Shown here: positions 56,638 to 64,000 of the stretch, one piece after another
Position numbering within the stretch: position 1 is the first letter of the stretch
Layout of the letters: each line of letters starts with the position of its first letter
From: Comamonas testosteroni
GTDB taxonomy: Bacteria; Pseudomonadota; Gammaproteobacteria; Burkholderiales; Burkholderiaceae_C
DNA length: 64,000 nt
Direction: 5' to 3'
Assembly: GCA_008727115.1 (NCBI GenBank)
Contig: CP044131.1
Location: forward strand, 434,001-498,000
Program-made: the position numbers and the translations under genes
The notes under the pieces: generated by a model
Seen by the model: the letters and a program-made list of their open reading frames with translations, nothing else
What the model was told of the DNA's origin: nothing
Database searches by the model: none

Positions 56638-58068
56638 ATGAACGCTGCTGTGCGCTTCAACCCCGCTGACTCGGCCATCGCCGACATTTCCCTGGCCGCC
56701 TGGGGCCGCAAGGAAATCAAGATTGCCGAAACCGAAATGCCCGGCCTGATGGCTGTGCGCGAAGAGTTCGCTGCGAAGCAGCCCCTGAAGGGCGCGCGCA
56801 TCACCGGCTCGCTGCACATGACCATCCAGACCGCCGTGCTGATCGAAACGCTGACGGCTCTGGGCGCTGAAGTGCGCTGGGCTTCGTGCAACATCTTCTC
56901 CACGCAAGACCACGCAGCTGCCGCCATCGCCGAAACCGGTGTGCCTGTCTACGCCATCAAGGGCGAGTCGCTGGAAGACTACTGGAACTACACCCACGCC
57001 ATCTTTGAATTCGGCGCCAAGGGCACCGAAGGCGAAGGCCCCAACATGATTCTGGATGATGGCGGCGACGCCACCATGCTGATGCACCTGGGCAAGCGCG
57101 CCGAGCAGGACCTGTCCGTGCTGGCCAACCCCACTTCGGAAGAAGAGCGCATCGTCTTCGCCGCCATCAAGGCCAAGCTGGCCGTAGATTCCACCTGGTA
57201 CAGCCGCAAGTCGGCCCAGATCATGGGCGTGACCGAGGAAACCACCACCGGCGTGCACCGCCTGAACGAAATGTCGGCCAAGGGCACGCTGCTGTTCCGC
57301 GCCATCAACGTCAACGACTCGGTGACCAAGTCCAAGTTCGACAACCTGTACGGTTGCCGCGAATCGCTGGTGGACGGCATCAAGCGCGCCACTGACGTGA
57401 TGATCGCCGGCAAGGTGGCTTGCGTGGCCGGTTACGGCGACGTGGGCAAGGGCTCGGCCCAGGCACTGCGCGCTCTGAGCGCCCAAGTGTGGGTGACCGA
57501 GATCGACCCCATCAACGCCCTGCAAGCCGCCATGGAAGGCTACAAGGTCGTGACCATGGAATATGCCGCCGACAAGTGCGACATCTTCGTGACCACCACC
57601 GGCAACAAGGACATCATCCGCCACGAGCACATGGTGGCCATGAAGGACCAGGCCATCGTCTGCAACATCGGCCACTTCGACAACGAAATCGACGTCGCTT
57701 CGATCGAGAAGTACAAGTGGGAAGAAGTGAAGCCCCAGGTCGACCAGATCGAATTCCCTGACGGCAAGAAGATCACCCTGCTGGCCAAGGGCCGCCTGGT
57801 GAACCTGGGCTGCGCCACCGGCCACCCTTCGTTCGTGATGTCCAACTCGTTTGCCAACCAGACCCTGGCGCAGATCGAGCTGTTCACCCGCCCCGACGCC
57901 TACGAAGTGGGCAAGGTCTATGTGCTGCCCAAGATCCTGGACGAGAAGGTTGCCCGCCTGCACCTGAAGAAGGTTGGCGCCATGCTGACCGAGCTGACCA
58001 CCGAGCAAGCTGCCTATATCGGCGTGGACAAGTCTGGCCCTTACAAGCCTGAAACTTATCGTTATTGA
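56638..58068 (+). CDS. ahcY: Adenosylhomocysteinase
   Basis: The 476-residue enzyme splits SAH into adenosine and homocysteine, relieving inhibition of methyltransferases. The NAD motif is [17 protein letters not shown]; substrate-site segments include [32 protein letters not shown], and a C-terminal [12 protein letters not shown] whose Lys and Tyr bind NAD of the neighbouring subunit. ATG 56638 follows GGAGA; an in-frame TTG at 56626 overlaps that site and is rejected. It is under an SAH riboswitch. Confidence 0.96.
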   Translation: MNAAVRFNPADSAIADISLAAWGRKEIKIAETEMPGLMAVREEFAAKQPLKGARITGSLHMTIQTAVLIETLTALGAEVRWASCNIFSTQDHAAAAIAETGVPVYAIKGESLEDYWNYTHAIFEFGAKGTEGEGPNMILDDGGDATMLMHLGKRAEQDLSVLANPTSEEERIVFAAIKAKLAVDSTWYSRKSAQIMGVTEETTTGVHRLNEMSAKGTLLFRAINVNDSVTKSKFDNLYGCRESLVDGIKRATDVMIAGKVACVAGYGDVGKGSAQALRALSAQVWVTEIDPINALQAAMEGYKVVTMEYAADKCDIFVTTTGNKDIIRHEHMVAMKDQAIVCNIGHFDNEIDVASIEKYKWEEVKPQVDQIEFPDGKKITLLAKGRLVNLGCATGHPSFVMSNSFANQTLAQIELFTRPDAYEVGKVYVLPKILDEKVARLHLKKVGAMLTELTTEQAAYIGVDKSGPYKPETYRY

Positions 58069-58069
58069 T

Positions 58070-58156
58070 ACACCCCCTGAGGCGCTTTGCGCCTTCCCCC
58101 TCTCTCGCTTTGCTTCGCAATGCGGGAGGGGGACGACAGCCTCGCTGCGGGGCTCT
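58070..58156 (+). repeat. Family 1 stop-codon-proximal repeat, copy F
   Basis: ACACCCCCTGAG starts two bases after the ahcY stop. Stems are GGCGC-TTT-GCGCC (58081-58093), CCCCCTC/GAGGGGG with an inner TTGC/GCAA, and CAGC-CTC-GCTG. Confidence 0.85.
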
Positions 58157-58201
58157 GCCAGTATTTAGTGGTATGCCTTTTGCGGGCTGTCATGGTTTAA
58201 A

Positions 58202-58290
58202 TTTGATAGCTGCTTGCGCACGTCATATATGAATTTCAGGTGAATATTTATCTGAAATCAAGATGTATCAAGCGCAGGCAGCTATCTAAA
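58202..58290 (+). repeat. Family 2 nested palindrome, best-preserved copy
   Basis: Outer arms TTTGATAGCTGCTTGCGC (58202-58219) and GCGCAGGCAGCTATCTAAA (58272-58290); inner arms ATTTCAG (58233-58239) and CTGAAAT (58252-58258). A small palindrome GCTGCACG-T-CGTGCAGC follows at about 58308-58324. It lies between family 1 copy F and tlyA. Confidence 0.85.
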
Positions 58291-58358
58291 AAGATTTCTT
58301 TTGCCTGCTGCACGTCGTGCAGCGCCTGGCGCCGGTTTATTTCAAAGGAAGCGACGCT

Positions 58359-59555
58359 ATGCGCGCAGATGTTTTTTTGGTGGAGGCAGGTCATGCTTCC
58401 ACGCGCTCACAGGCTCAGCGACTGATTGCTTCGGGCGTGGAGTGGCGCCTGACGCCTCTGGCTCCCTGGAAGAAGGTTGCCAAGAACGGTGACGATATTC
58501 CTGCGGGCGCAGAGCTGAACTTGCTGGATGCGGCAGAGGCCAAGTACATCTCGCGCGGCGGCCTCAAGCTGGAAGGCGCGCTGGCTGCGACGGGCATTGC
58601 CGTCAAGGGACTGCGCTGCCTGGATGTGGGTCAGAGCACCGGCGGTTTTACCGATTGCTTGCTGCAGGCGGGTGCCGCGCAGGTCATCGGCATCGATGTG
58701 GGCCACAGCCAGCTGCACGACCGTCTGCGCAGCGACGAGCGCGTGATCTGTGTCGAGAGCTTCAATGCCCGCACGCTGACGCCTGAAGCTCTGGAAAAAG
58801 CTTGTGACGACGCGCTGTGCGAAGTCATCGAGGAAGAGGAAGACAACGACACCCAGCCCGTTGCGCCCTATGCGTGGATGCGCAATGGCGGGCAGATCGA
58901 CGAAGACTACGACGACAGCGACGACGCCAAGGAGCAGGACGTGGAAGCCTTCAAGGCCGAGCGCGCGGCCAAGGCCAAGGCTCGCGCCGAGGGCTCGGCT
59001 CCCGTGGAAATGCGCCGCCGTGAAGGCACGGAAAACATCGACATCACGCCTGCGTTCGACTTTGTGACGGGTGATGTGTCCTTTATCTCGCTCACGCTGG
59101 TACTGCCTGCCGTGGTGCAGGTACTCAAGCCCCATGGACAGCTGCTGATGCTGGTCAAGCCTCAGTTCGAGCTGCAGCCCGGCCAGATCGGCAAGGGCGG
59201 CATTGTGCGCGACACCGCCTTGTATGGTGAAGTGGAAAAGCGCATTCGCGACTGCCTGGGCGAGCTGGGCCTGACGGTCAAGCAATGGCTGGATTCGCCC
59301 ATTGAAGGCGGCGACGGCAATCACGAATTCTTTGTCTGGGCCCAGCAGGGCGCAGAAATCAAGGCCCCTGCGCCCGCAGCCGAGGAAGAAGAGACCGGTG
59401 TCAAGCCCGCCGTCAAGGCTGCGCCCAAGCGCCCATCACGCGCTGATATCAAGGCCCAGCGCGCCAAGCAGGAACTGTACGCAGACCCTGAGGCCGCCAG
59501 CTTTGGCCAGCCCGGCCCGGCGCGTTCCAAGCAGAAAAAACGCAACGAGCGCTAA
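58359..59555 (+). CDS. tlyA: TlyA-family RNA methyltransferase with acidic insertion
   Basis: The protein (398 residues) has an N-terminal S4 RNA-binding domain (MRADVFLVEAGHASTRSQAQ) and an FtsJ-like methyltransferase domain with SAM motif CLDVGQSTGGFTD and MLVKPQFELQPG. It is about 130 residues longer than usual. A highly acidic then basic insert (about 149-224, including EEEEDND and DEDYDDSDD) splits the catalytic domain, and a Lys/Pro-rich tail of about 60 residues ends KQKKRNER. TlyA enzymes 2'-O-methylate rRNA using SAM. ATG 58359 follows AAAGGA. It sits between two methyl-cycle genes. Confidence 0.88.
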   Translation: MRADVFLVEAGHASTRSQAQRLIASGVEWRLTPLAPWKKVAKNGDDIPAGAELNLLDAAEAKYISRGGLKLEGALAATGIAVKGLRCLDVGQSTGGFTDCLLQAGAAQVIGIDVGHSQLHDRLRSDERVICVESFNARTLTPEALEKACDDALCEVIEEEEDNDTQPVAPYAWMRNGGQIDEDYDDSDDAKEQDVEAFKAERAAKAKARAEGSAPVEMRRREGTENIDITPAFDFVTGDVSFISLTLVLPAVVQVLKPHGQLLMLVKPQFELQPGQIGKGGIVRDTALYGEVEKRIRDCLGELGLTVKQWLDSPIEGGDGNHEFFVWAQQGAEIKAPAPAAEEEETGVKPAVKAAPKRPSRADIKAQRAKQELYADPEAASFGQPGPARSKQKKRNER

Positions 59556-59616
59556 GACCGCTTAGCCACAGTCATCGCCCTAGAGCGATCCACAGAATCC
59601 AGAGACAAGAGCAGCC

Positions 59617-60444
59617 ATGAGTTTCCCCGTCAGCTTTGAGTTTTTCCCCACCAAGACGCCCGAAGGCGCGGCCAAGCATGTGGCTACGCGTCAGGCTCTG
59701 TATGTGCGCAAGCCCCAGTTTTGCTCCGTCACCTATGGCGCGGGCGGCTCCACGCAGTCGGGCACGTTCACCATGGTGCGAGACGTTCAGAACGAGGGCG
59801 TGAGTGCGGCTTCGCACTTCTCCTGCATCGGTGCCACACATGAGTCTGTGCGCACCGAGCTGAGCGAGCTCAAGGCCATGGGCGTCAAGCGCATCGTGGC
59901 CTTGCGGGGCGATTTGCCCAGTGGTTACGGTCTGGGTGGCGAGTTCCATTACGCCAGCGATCTCGTGGCTTTTGTGCGACAGGAATTTGGCGATTGGTTC
60001 CATATCGAAGTGGCTGCTTACCCGGAAACCCATCCCCAGGCTAAGTCCCCACGCAGCGATCTTGACGCATTTGTTGCTAAAGTACGCGCCGGTGCTGATT
60101 CCGCCATCACCCAGTACTTCTACAATGCCGACGCATACATGCGCTTTGTAGATGAGGTGAAGGCCCTGGGGATTGAGATTCCCGTCGTTCCCGGAATCAT
60201 GCCGATTGCCAGCTCTACACAGCTGATGCGCTTCTCGGATGCATGTGGTGCCGAGATTCCGCGCTGGATTCGTCTGCGTCTGCAGGCGTTCGGAGATGAC
60301 ACTGCTTCCATTCGTGCGTTCGGTCTGGATGTTGTGACTCATCTATGTGAACAGTTGCGCAGCCAGGGTGCCCCCGGCTTGCACTTTTATACGATGAATC
60401 AGAGCGTCGCCACTCTGGAGATCTGCGACCGTCTGGGCCTGTAA
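59617..60444 (+). CDS. metF: 5,10-methylenetetrahydrofolate reductase
   Basis: This 275-residue FAD-dependent TIM barrel makes 5-methyl-THF for methionine synthesis. Visible marks are VSFEFFPTKTPEG with the catalytic Glu, SVTYGAGGSTQ, ALRGDLPSGYG (FAD site) and ITQYFYNADAYMRF. It follows ahcY and tlyA, giving a methyl-cycle group that the SAH riboswitch may control. Confidence 0.95.
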   Translation: MSFPVSFEFFPTKTPEGAAKHVATRQALYVRKPQFCSVTYGAGGSTQSGTFTMVRDVQNEGVSAASHFSCIGATHESVRTELSELKAMGVKRIVALRGDLPSGYGLGGEFHYASDLVAFVRQEFGDWFHIEVAAYPETHPQAKSPRSDLDAFVAKVRAGADSAITQYFYNADAYMRFVDEVKALGIEIPVVPGIMPIASSTQLMRFSDACGAEIPRWIRLRLQAFGDDTASIRAFGLDVVTHLCEQLRSQGAPGLHFYTMNQSVATLEICDRLGL

Positions 60445-60518
60445 GCCACAAGCTTGCAGGCGCTGTGGGCGGCCTGTCTTGGGCGGCACTCACTTGAGTT
60501 TTCAAGGAGATTGCGCCC

Positions 60519-61259
60519 GTGAAATATCCTTTTTGGCGCCCGCGTTGTTGTCAGTGGATGGGTCTTGCCGTGGTCACTGTAGCCATGGCGGGCTGCGCCC
60601 CGTTGCCTGAACAAACGGCAGAGCCAGCCCCTGCTCTGCAAAGTCCTGCCCGAAAGGCGGCGCAGCCTAGCGTTTCTGCCTCCATGCTGCCCGATGCCTA
60701 TGCGCGCAGCAACTATCGGGACAAGGGGCTGGGCGTCAAGGCCAACAAGCCTGTGGATGCCGACTCTGCAGACCTGCCCGAAGACAGCAACAAATACGAA
60801 CTCAGCCCCCCACGCGAGAGCGATCAGTCCGGGCTTGCCTCGTGGTACGGTGGCAAGTTCCATGGTCGCAAGACCGCCAGCGGCGAGCGCTTTGACACCA
60901 TGGACATGACGGCGGCGCACAAGACGCTGCCTTTTGGTACGCGTGTCTGTGTGCGCAGTTCCGTCACGGGCAAGAGCGTGGTGGTGCGCATCAATGATCG
61001 CGGGCCTTTTGCGCCCGGCCGCATCATTGACCTGAGCAAGGCCGCCGCGCAGGAGCTGGGCATGCTGGGCCTGGGCATCAAGCCGGTGGAGCTGTGGCAG
61101 TTGGAAGAAGACGAGGACGAATGTCCCGCGACGCTCAATGCCTCCGCCAAGAAGCGCCACCCCAGTGCAGCCAAGGGGGCATCGGCTTCCAAGGTGCGGG
61201 CAGCATCTTCCAGGCATCCGGTGCGCCAAGCATCACAGGCTGCGAAGAAAAAGCGCTGA
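60519..61259 (+). CDS. rlpA: RlpA-like septal lytic transglycosylase lipoprotein
   Basis: The 246-residue lipoprotein has lipobox MAGC in its signal peptide, a disordered Pro/Ala linker (about 30-105) and a double-psi barrel with SGLASWYGGKFHGRKTASGE, GTRVCVRSSVTG, VRINDRGPFAPGRIIDLS and a catalytic Asp. The C-terminal SPOR domain of E. coli RlpA is absent; a basic tail follows instead. It would cleave denuded peptidoglycan at the septum. GTG 60519 is supported by AAGGAGA upstream. Confidence 0.9.
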   Translation: MKYPFWRPRCCQWMGLAVVTVAMAGCAPLPEQTAEPAPALQSPARKAAQPSVSASMLPDAYARSNYRDKGLGVKANKPVDADSADLPEDSNKYELSPPRESDQSGLASWYGGKFHGRKTASGERFDTMDMTAAHKTLPFGTRVCVRSSVTGKSVVVRINDRGPFAPGRIIDLSKAAAQELGMLGLGIKPVELWQLEEDEDECPATLNASAKKRHPSAAKGASASKVRAASSRHPVRQASQAAKKKR

Positions 61260-61415
61260 TCTGAGCGGGCTGCTTTCTACTGTTTCACTGGCCTTCGGCA
61301 AGGCCGCCCGGCCTGTGAGTCCTGTGTGGAGTGGCTGACGCGACTGAGTCAGCCGTGGGTTTGCGCTTGAGACGAAGCGCGAAGCCGCAGGCATTTCAGA
61401 CGTGTACGAAAAGGC

Positions 61416-61441
61416 GAGCAACCATGTGTCCATGGTTGCTC
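61416..61441 (-). terminator. Intrinsic terminator of rlmJ
   Basis: GAGCAACCATG (61416-61426), loop TGTC, CATGGTTGCTC (61431-61441), ten bases past the rlmJ stop. On the minus strand it is followed by GCCTTTTCG. Confidence 0.8.
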
Positions 61442-61450
61442 TGGCAGCTC

Positions 61451-62317
61451 TTAGCCACCCGACTCCAGAGTGAAAGCGGCATTGCCATCCTGGCCCAGCA
61501 GCTTGACCAACTGCGGCATGGCCGGCTTGAGCTGATCTTTCAGGTTGAAGGGCGGGTTGATCAGGAACATGCCGCTGGCAGGCAGACCGCCGCGCTCGGA
61601 GGTCTTGTTGCTCTTGACCGTCAGCGTGGCATGCAGCCAGCTCTTGCCGGCCTTGGTAGCCATGGTTTTCAGGCGCTTGGGCAGATCGTGGGCTTCGGGA
61701 CGTGGAATGATGGGATACCAGACGGCGTAAGTGCCGGTGGGAAAGCGCTTGAGGCTGTCGGCCACCATGTCCAGCACGCGACCGTAGTCGGTCTTCAATT
61801 CATAGCTGGGGTCGCACAGCAGCAGTGCTCGGCGAGAAGGCGGAGGCAGGAATTTCTTCACGCCCTCAAAGCCGTCTTCCAGCAAGATGGCCACCTGGCG
61901 CTTGACCTCCAGCTGGGCCATGTTGCCGGCCAGCGAGCGCATGTCGGTGGGATGCAGTTCGAAGGCTTTGAGGCGGTCATGGCCGCGCAGCAGCGACTGG
62001 GTGATGAAGGGCGAGCCGGGGTAGTTGCGGATGGCATTGCCCTGGTTGAAGCTGCGCACCATCTGCATGTAGTTCTGCAGCACAGGTGCCAGCTCGGACT
62101 CCTTGGCGGCGGCCAGGCGCAGGATGCCGTCCTCGGCTTCGCCGCTCTTGCTGGCGTAGTCGCCGTCAAGACGGTACAGGCCGGCACCGCCGTGGGTGTC
62201 GAGCACCGTCAGCGCAGCCTCTTTTTTGGTGAGGTATTGCACGGTGGCGATCAAAACGGTGTGCTTGAGCACATCGGCGTGATTGCCGGCATGGAAGGCG
62301 TGGCGGTAACTGAACAT
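61451..62317 (-). CDS. rlmJ: 23S rRNA A2030 N6-methyltransferase
   Basis: The 288-residue SAM-dependent enzyme starts MFSYRHAFHAGNHADVLKH, as RlmJ does, then has LDTHGGAGLYRLD (SAM site) and an N6-adenine catalytic tetrad read here as DPSY in LLLCDPSYELKTDY, where E. coli has DPPY. ATG 62317 is chosen since homologues begin at that Met; upstream codons add an odd MPCWLPSVS. Confidence 0.91.
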   Translation of the reverse strand: MFSYRHAFHAGNHADVLKHTVLIATVQYLTKKEAALTVLDTHGGAGLYRLDGDYASKSGEAEDGILRLAAAKESELAPVLQNYMQMVRSFNQGNAIRNYPGSPFITQSLLRGHDRLKAFELHPTDMRSLAGNMAQLEVKRQVAILLEDGFEGVKKFLPPPSRRALLLCDPSYELKTDYGRVLDMVADSLKRFPTGTYAVWYPIIPRPEAHDLPKRLKTMATKAGKSWLHATLTVKSNKTSERGGLPASGMFLINPPFNLKDQLKPAMPQLVKLLGQDGNAAFTLESGG

Positions 62318-62475
62318 AGAGACGGATGGTAACCAGCAGGGCAAGAGGGGAACAGCACTTTTTACCCTGTGGCTCTAAAGGCTGTTGGCGCCTGTGTGCA
62401 CAGAGGAGAACAGGCCCTGTAGGGCTGTTTCACAACAAGTGACTGCACGAAAAAACGCAGCTTCTGGCGTTTTTG

Positions 62476-62481
62476 TATAAT
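62476..62481 (+). promoter_or_regulatory. -10 box of the rplM promoter
   Basis: A perfect TATAAT lies just upstream of the structured leader, so transcription would start near 62488 or slightly before. No convincing -35 is seen. Confidence 0.6.
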
Positions 62482-62641
62482 GGCGGGCTTCGCAGCGATT
62501 TTATGGTTCCCGCGGCGAAGGCTTGGACTTCAGTCCGAGTAACCCCGCCTAAGAGGCTTCCTTTAAAAGACTTGTCTTTTTTGAGAAGAAGCACCGACCG
62601 CGGAAAAGGGACCGCCAAACCCTCTTTGAAAGAGAAAACTC
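62482..62641 (+). promoter_or_regulatory. Structured rplM leader, three-way junction
   Basis: GGCGGG (62482-62487) pairs with CCCGCC (62544-62549). Inside it CTTCGC (62488-62493) pairs with GCGAAG (62515-62520), extended by GCG/CGC, and CTTGGAC-TTCA-GTCCGAG (62522-62539) forms the third stem. A weaker AAAAGAC-TT-GTCTTTT hairpin with extra T follows (62565-62582). Such leaders of ribosomal protein genes often bind a product for feedback; here L13 is the candidate. Confidence 0.6.
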
Positions 62642-63070
62642 ATGTCTACATTCAGCGCAAAGCCCGCTGAGGTGCAACACGAGTGGTTTGTGATTGACGC
62701 CACCGATAAGGTGCTCGGACGTGTCGCCAGCGAAGTGGCACTCCGTCTGCGCGGCAAGCACAAGGCCATTTACACACCTCACGTTGACACCGGTGACTAC
62801 ATCGTCATCATCAACGCCTCCAAGCTCAAGGTCACTGGTACCAAGAACCTGGACAAGGTGTACTACCGTCACTCCGGTTTCCCCGGTGGCATCACTGCTA
62901 CCAACTTCCGCGACCTGCAAGCCAAGTTCCCTGGCCGTGCGCTCGAGAAGGCCGTCAAGGGCATGCTGCCCAAGGGTCCTCTGGGCTACGCCATGATCAA
63001 GAAGCTGAAGGTTTACGGTGGTGCTGAGCACCCCCATACCGCACAGCAGCCTAAGGCTCTGGAAATCTAA
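62642..63070 (+). CDS. rplM: 50S ribosomal protein L13
   Basis: The 142-residue protein has the L13 features [16 protein letters not shown] near the N-terminus, [23 protein letters not shown] text, and the signature [10 protein letters not shown]. It is an early-assembling large-subunit protein. It forms the usual pair with rpsI, ten bases apart, and has a long structured leader. Confidence 0.97.
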   Translation: MSTFSAKPAEVQHEWFVIDATDKVLGRVASEVALRLRGKHKAIYTPHVDTGDYIVIINASKLKVTGTKNLDKVYYRHSGFPGGITATNFRDLQAKFPGRALEKAVKGMLPKGPLGYAMIKKLKVYGGAEHPHTAQQPKALEI

Positions 63071-63080
63071 GGAGACCTAG

Positions 63081-63473
63081 ATGATTGGTGATTGGAACAA
63101 CGGTACAGGCCGTCGCAAGTCTAGCGTCGCTCGTGTTTTCCTGAAGAAGGGCTCCGGCAAGATTACTGTGAATGGCAAGGACATTCAGCAGTACTTCGGT
63201 CGCGAAACCTCCATCATGATCGCGAAGCAGCCTCTGGCTCTGACCGAAAACCTGGAAACTTTCGACATCCAGATCAACGTCCACGGTGGCGGCGAATCTG
63301 GTCAGGCTGGCGCAGCCCGTCACGGCATCACACGTGCCCTGATCGACTATGACGCAGCTCTGAAGCCTGCACTGAGCCAAGCCGGCTTCGTGACTCGCGA
63401 TGCTCGTGAAGTCGAACGTAAGAAGGTCGGTCTGCACTCCGCACGCCGTGCCAAGCAGTTCTCGAAGCGTTAA
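63081..63473 (+). CDS. rpsI: 30S ribosomal protein S9
   Basis: The 130-residue protein begins with [19 protein letters not shown] and has [15 protein letters not shown]; the C-terminal tail [12 protein letters not shown] reaches the P-site tRNA. AAGGAGA precedes ATG 63081. It is co-transcribed with rplM. Confidence 0.97.
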   Translation: MIGDWNNGTGRRKSSVARVFLKKGSGKITVNGKDIQQYFGRETSIMIAKQPLALTENLETFDIQINVHGGGESGQAGAARHGITRALIDYDAALKPALSQAGFVTRDAREVERKKVGLHSARRAKQFSKR

Positions 63474-63488
63474 TTCGTTTCTGCTGCA

Positions 63489-63559
63489 GAAAGGCTCCCC
63501 GGAGCCTTTCCCACAAAAAAGCCGCTCCGAATGCAAATTCAGGGCGGTTTTTTTGTGGG
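63489..63559 (+). terminator. Tandem hairpins terminating rplM-rpsI
   Basis: GAAAGGCTCC/GGAGCCTTTC (63489-63510) is followed by a 16-bp stem CCCACAAAAAAGCCGC (63510-63525) / GCGGTTTTTTTGTGGG (63544-63559) with one G-T pair. Its T-run lies in the right arm. Confidence 0.83.
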
Positions 63560-63684
63560 CCATCGCCACGCAGAAAGACGGCAAGCAATGCCCCCACTTG
63601 CTCTGGCGGCAAAGAAAAGCGGCCTGAATTCCCGAGCCCCTTGCTGTACCATTTCGAGCAATCAAGAAACTACGGAGTAATGCC

Positions 63685-64000
63685 ATGAGCGCCGTTGCTG
63701 AAACCACGACTACCGAAATGCCTTCCCCCATCGTCTTCACCGACAGCGCTGCTGCCAAGGTGGCCGATCTGATCGCCGAAGAAGGCAACCCTGACCTGAA
63801 GCTGCGCGTGTTCGTGCAGGGCGGTGGCTGCTCCGGTTTCCAGTACGGTTTCACTTTCGATGAAATCACCAACGATGACGACACCACCATGACCAAGAAC
63901 GGTGTCTCGCTGCTGATTGACTCCATGAGCTACCAGTACCTGCTGGGCGCAGAGATCGACTACAAGGAAGACCTGCAAGGTGCTCAGTTCGTGATCAAGA
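63685..64000 (+). CDS. erpA: Iron-sulfur cluster insertion protein ErpA, cut by window end
   Basis: The first 105 residues of an A-type Fe-S carrier are visible: [35 protein letters not shown] with the first cluster Cys, and [18 protein letters not shown]. The C-terminal CGCGSSF expected for the other two Cys lies beyond the window. ErpA passes Fe-S clusters to apo-proteins. The start ATG 63685 follows CGGAG. It is separated from rpsI by terminators and so has its own promoter. Confidence 0.93.
   Translation, partial: MSAVAETTTTEMPSPIVFTDSAAAKVADLIAEEGNPDLKLRVFVQGGGCSGFQYGFTFDEITNDDDTTMTKNGVSLLIDSMSYQYLLGAEIDYKEDLQGAQFVIK

Noticed and set aside
58302..58330. Palindrome GCTGCACG/CGTGCAGC before tlyA as a terminator
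   Set aside because: No T-run follows and it lies between genes of one likely operon; it may simply be part of the repeat-rich gap.
62482..62550. Cloverleaf-like fold before rplM as a tRNA
   Set aside because: Only three short stems, no anticodon arm of proper size, no T-loop GTTC motif and no acceptor stem of seven pairs. A ribosomal protein leader explains it better.

Overview
This window looks like chromosomal DNA of a beta-proteobacterium of the family Comamonadaceae, most likely Comamonas or a close relative. The grounds are GC-rich coding sequence, an SAH riboswitch on ahcY, an acetate permease pair, a Comamonas-type porin, a leucine/isovalerate (liu) cluster and two dispersed repeat families. 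No rRNA, tRNA, transposase, phage gene or CRISPR array was found.

Layout. 1-4.2 kb: end of an unrecognised gene, an FMN-binding PPOX protein, an SDR, a short-chain acyl-CoA dehydrogenase, an alpha/beta hydrolase and a YchJ-type protein. 4.2-7.9 kb: a membrane histidine kinase and a LuxR-type regulator facing each other, then a divergent lipoprotein built of five tandem repeats. 8-10.5 kb: a HAD phosphatase, a DUF4336 protein and an AraC regulator. 10.7-20.1 kb: acyl-CoA ligase, liuB, liuC, a DUF4126 membrane protein, liuD, ghrA and HMG-CoA lyase, i.e. leucine/isovalerate breakdown to acetoacetate and acetyl-CoA without a liuA in view. 20.2-23.5 kb: small housekeeping genes and an Old Yellow Enzyme. 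23.8-29.2 kb: actP with its DUF485 partner, an MHS-type transporter and a porin. 29.4-35.3 kb: one 1982-residue UvrA-like protein with four ATPase domains. 35.4-42.6 kb: MHS transporter, GMC oxidoreductase, divergent IclR regulator and a TRAP transporter, probably an uptake-and-oxidation module for an unidentified compound. 42.8-47 kb: HAD-IIB phosphatase, prfC and an MFS exporter. 47.1-56.4 kb: kdp potassium system in the order F, small ORF, A, C, B, TorF-type porin, D, E. 56.4-60.4 kb: SAH riboswitch, ahcY, tlyA and metF (methyl cycle). 60.5-64 kb: rlpA, rlmJ, a structured leader with rplM-rpsI, and the start of erpA.

Two repeat families cut across these genes. Family 1 (about 80-105 bp, six copies) starts within a few to about twenty bases of a stop codon, always in the direction of the gene just ended, and forms short hairpins whose arms co-vary. 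Family 2 is an imperfect nested palindrome (outer arms like TAGCTGCTTGCGC, inner arms like ATTTCAG/CTGAAAT). It lies between genes, at stop codons and, as degraded copies, apparently in frame inside liuB and the uvrA-like gene. Repeats bracket ghrA and lie beside the relocated kdpC, so they may have taken part in rearrangement. All calls are from reading the sequence; no database search was run.
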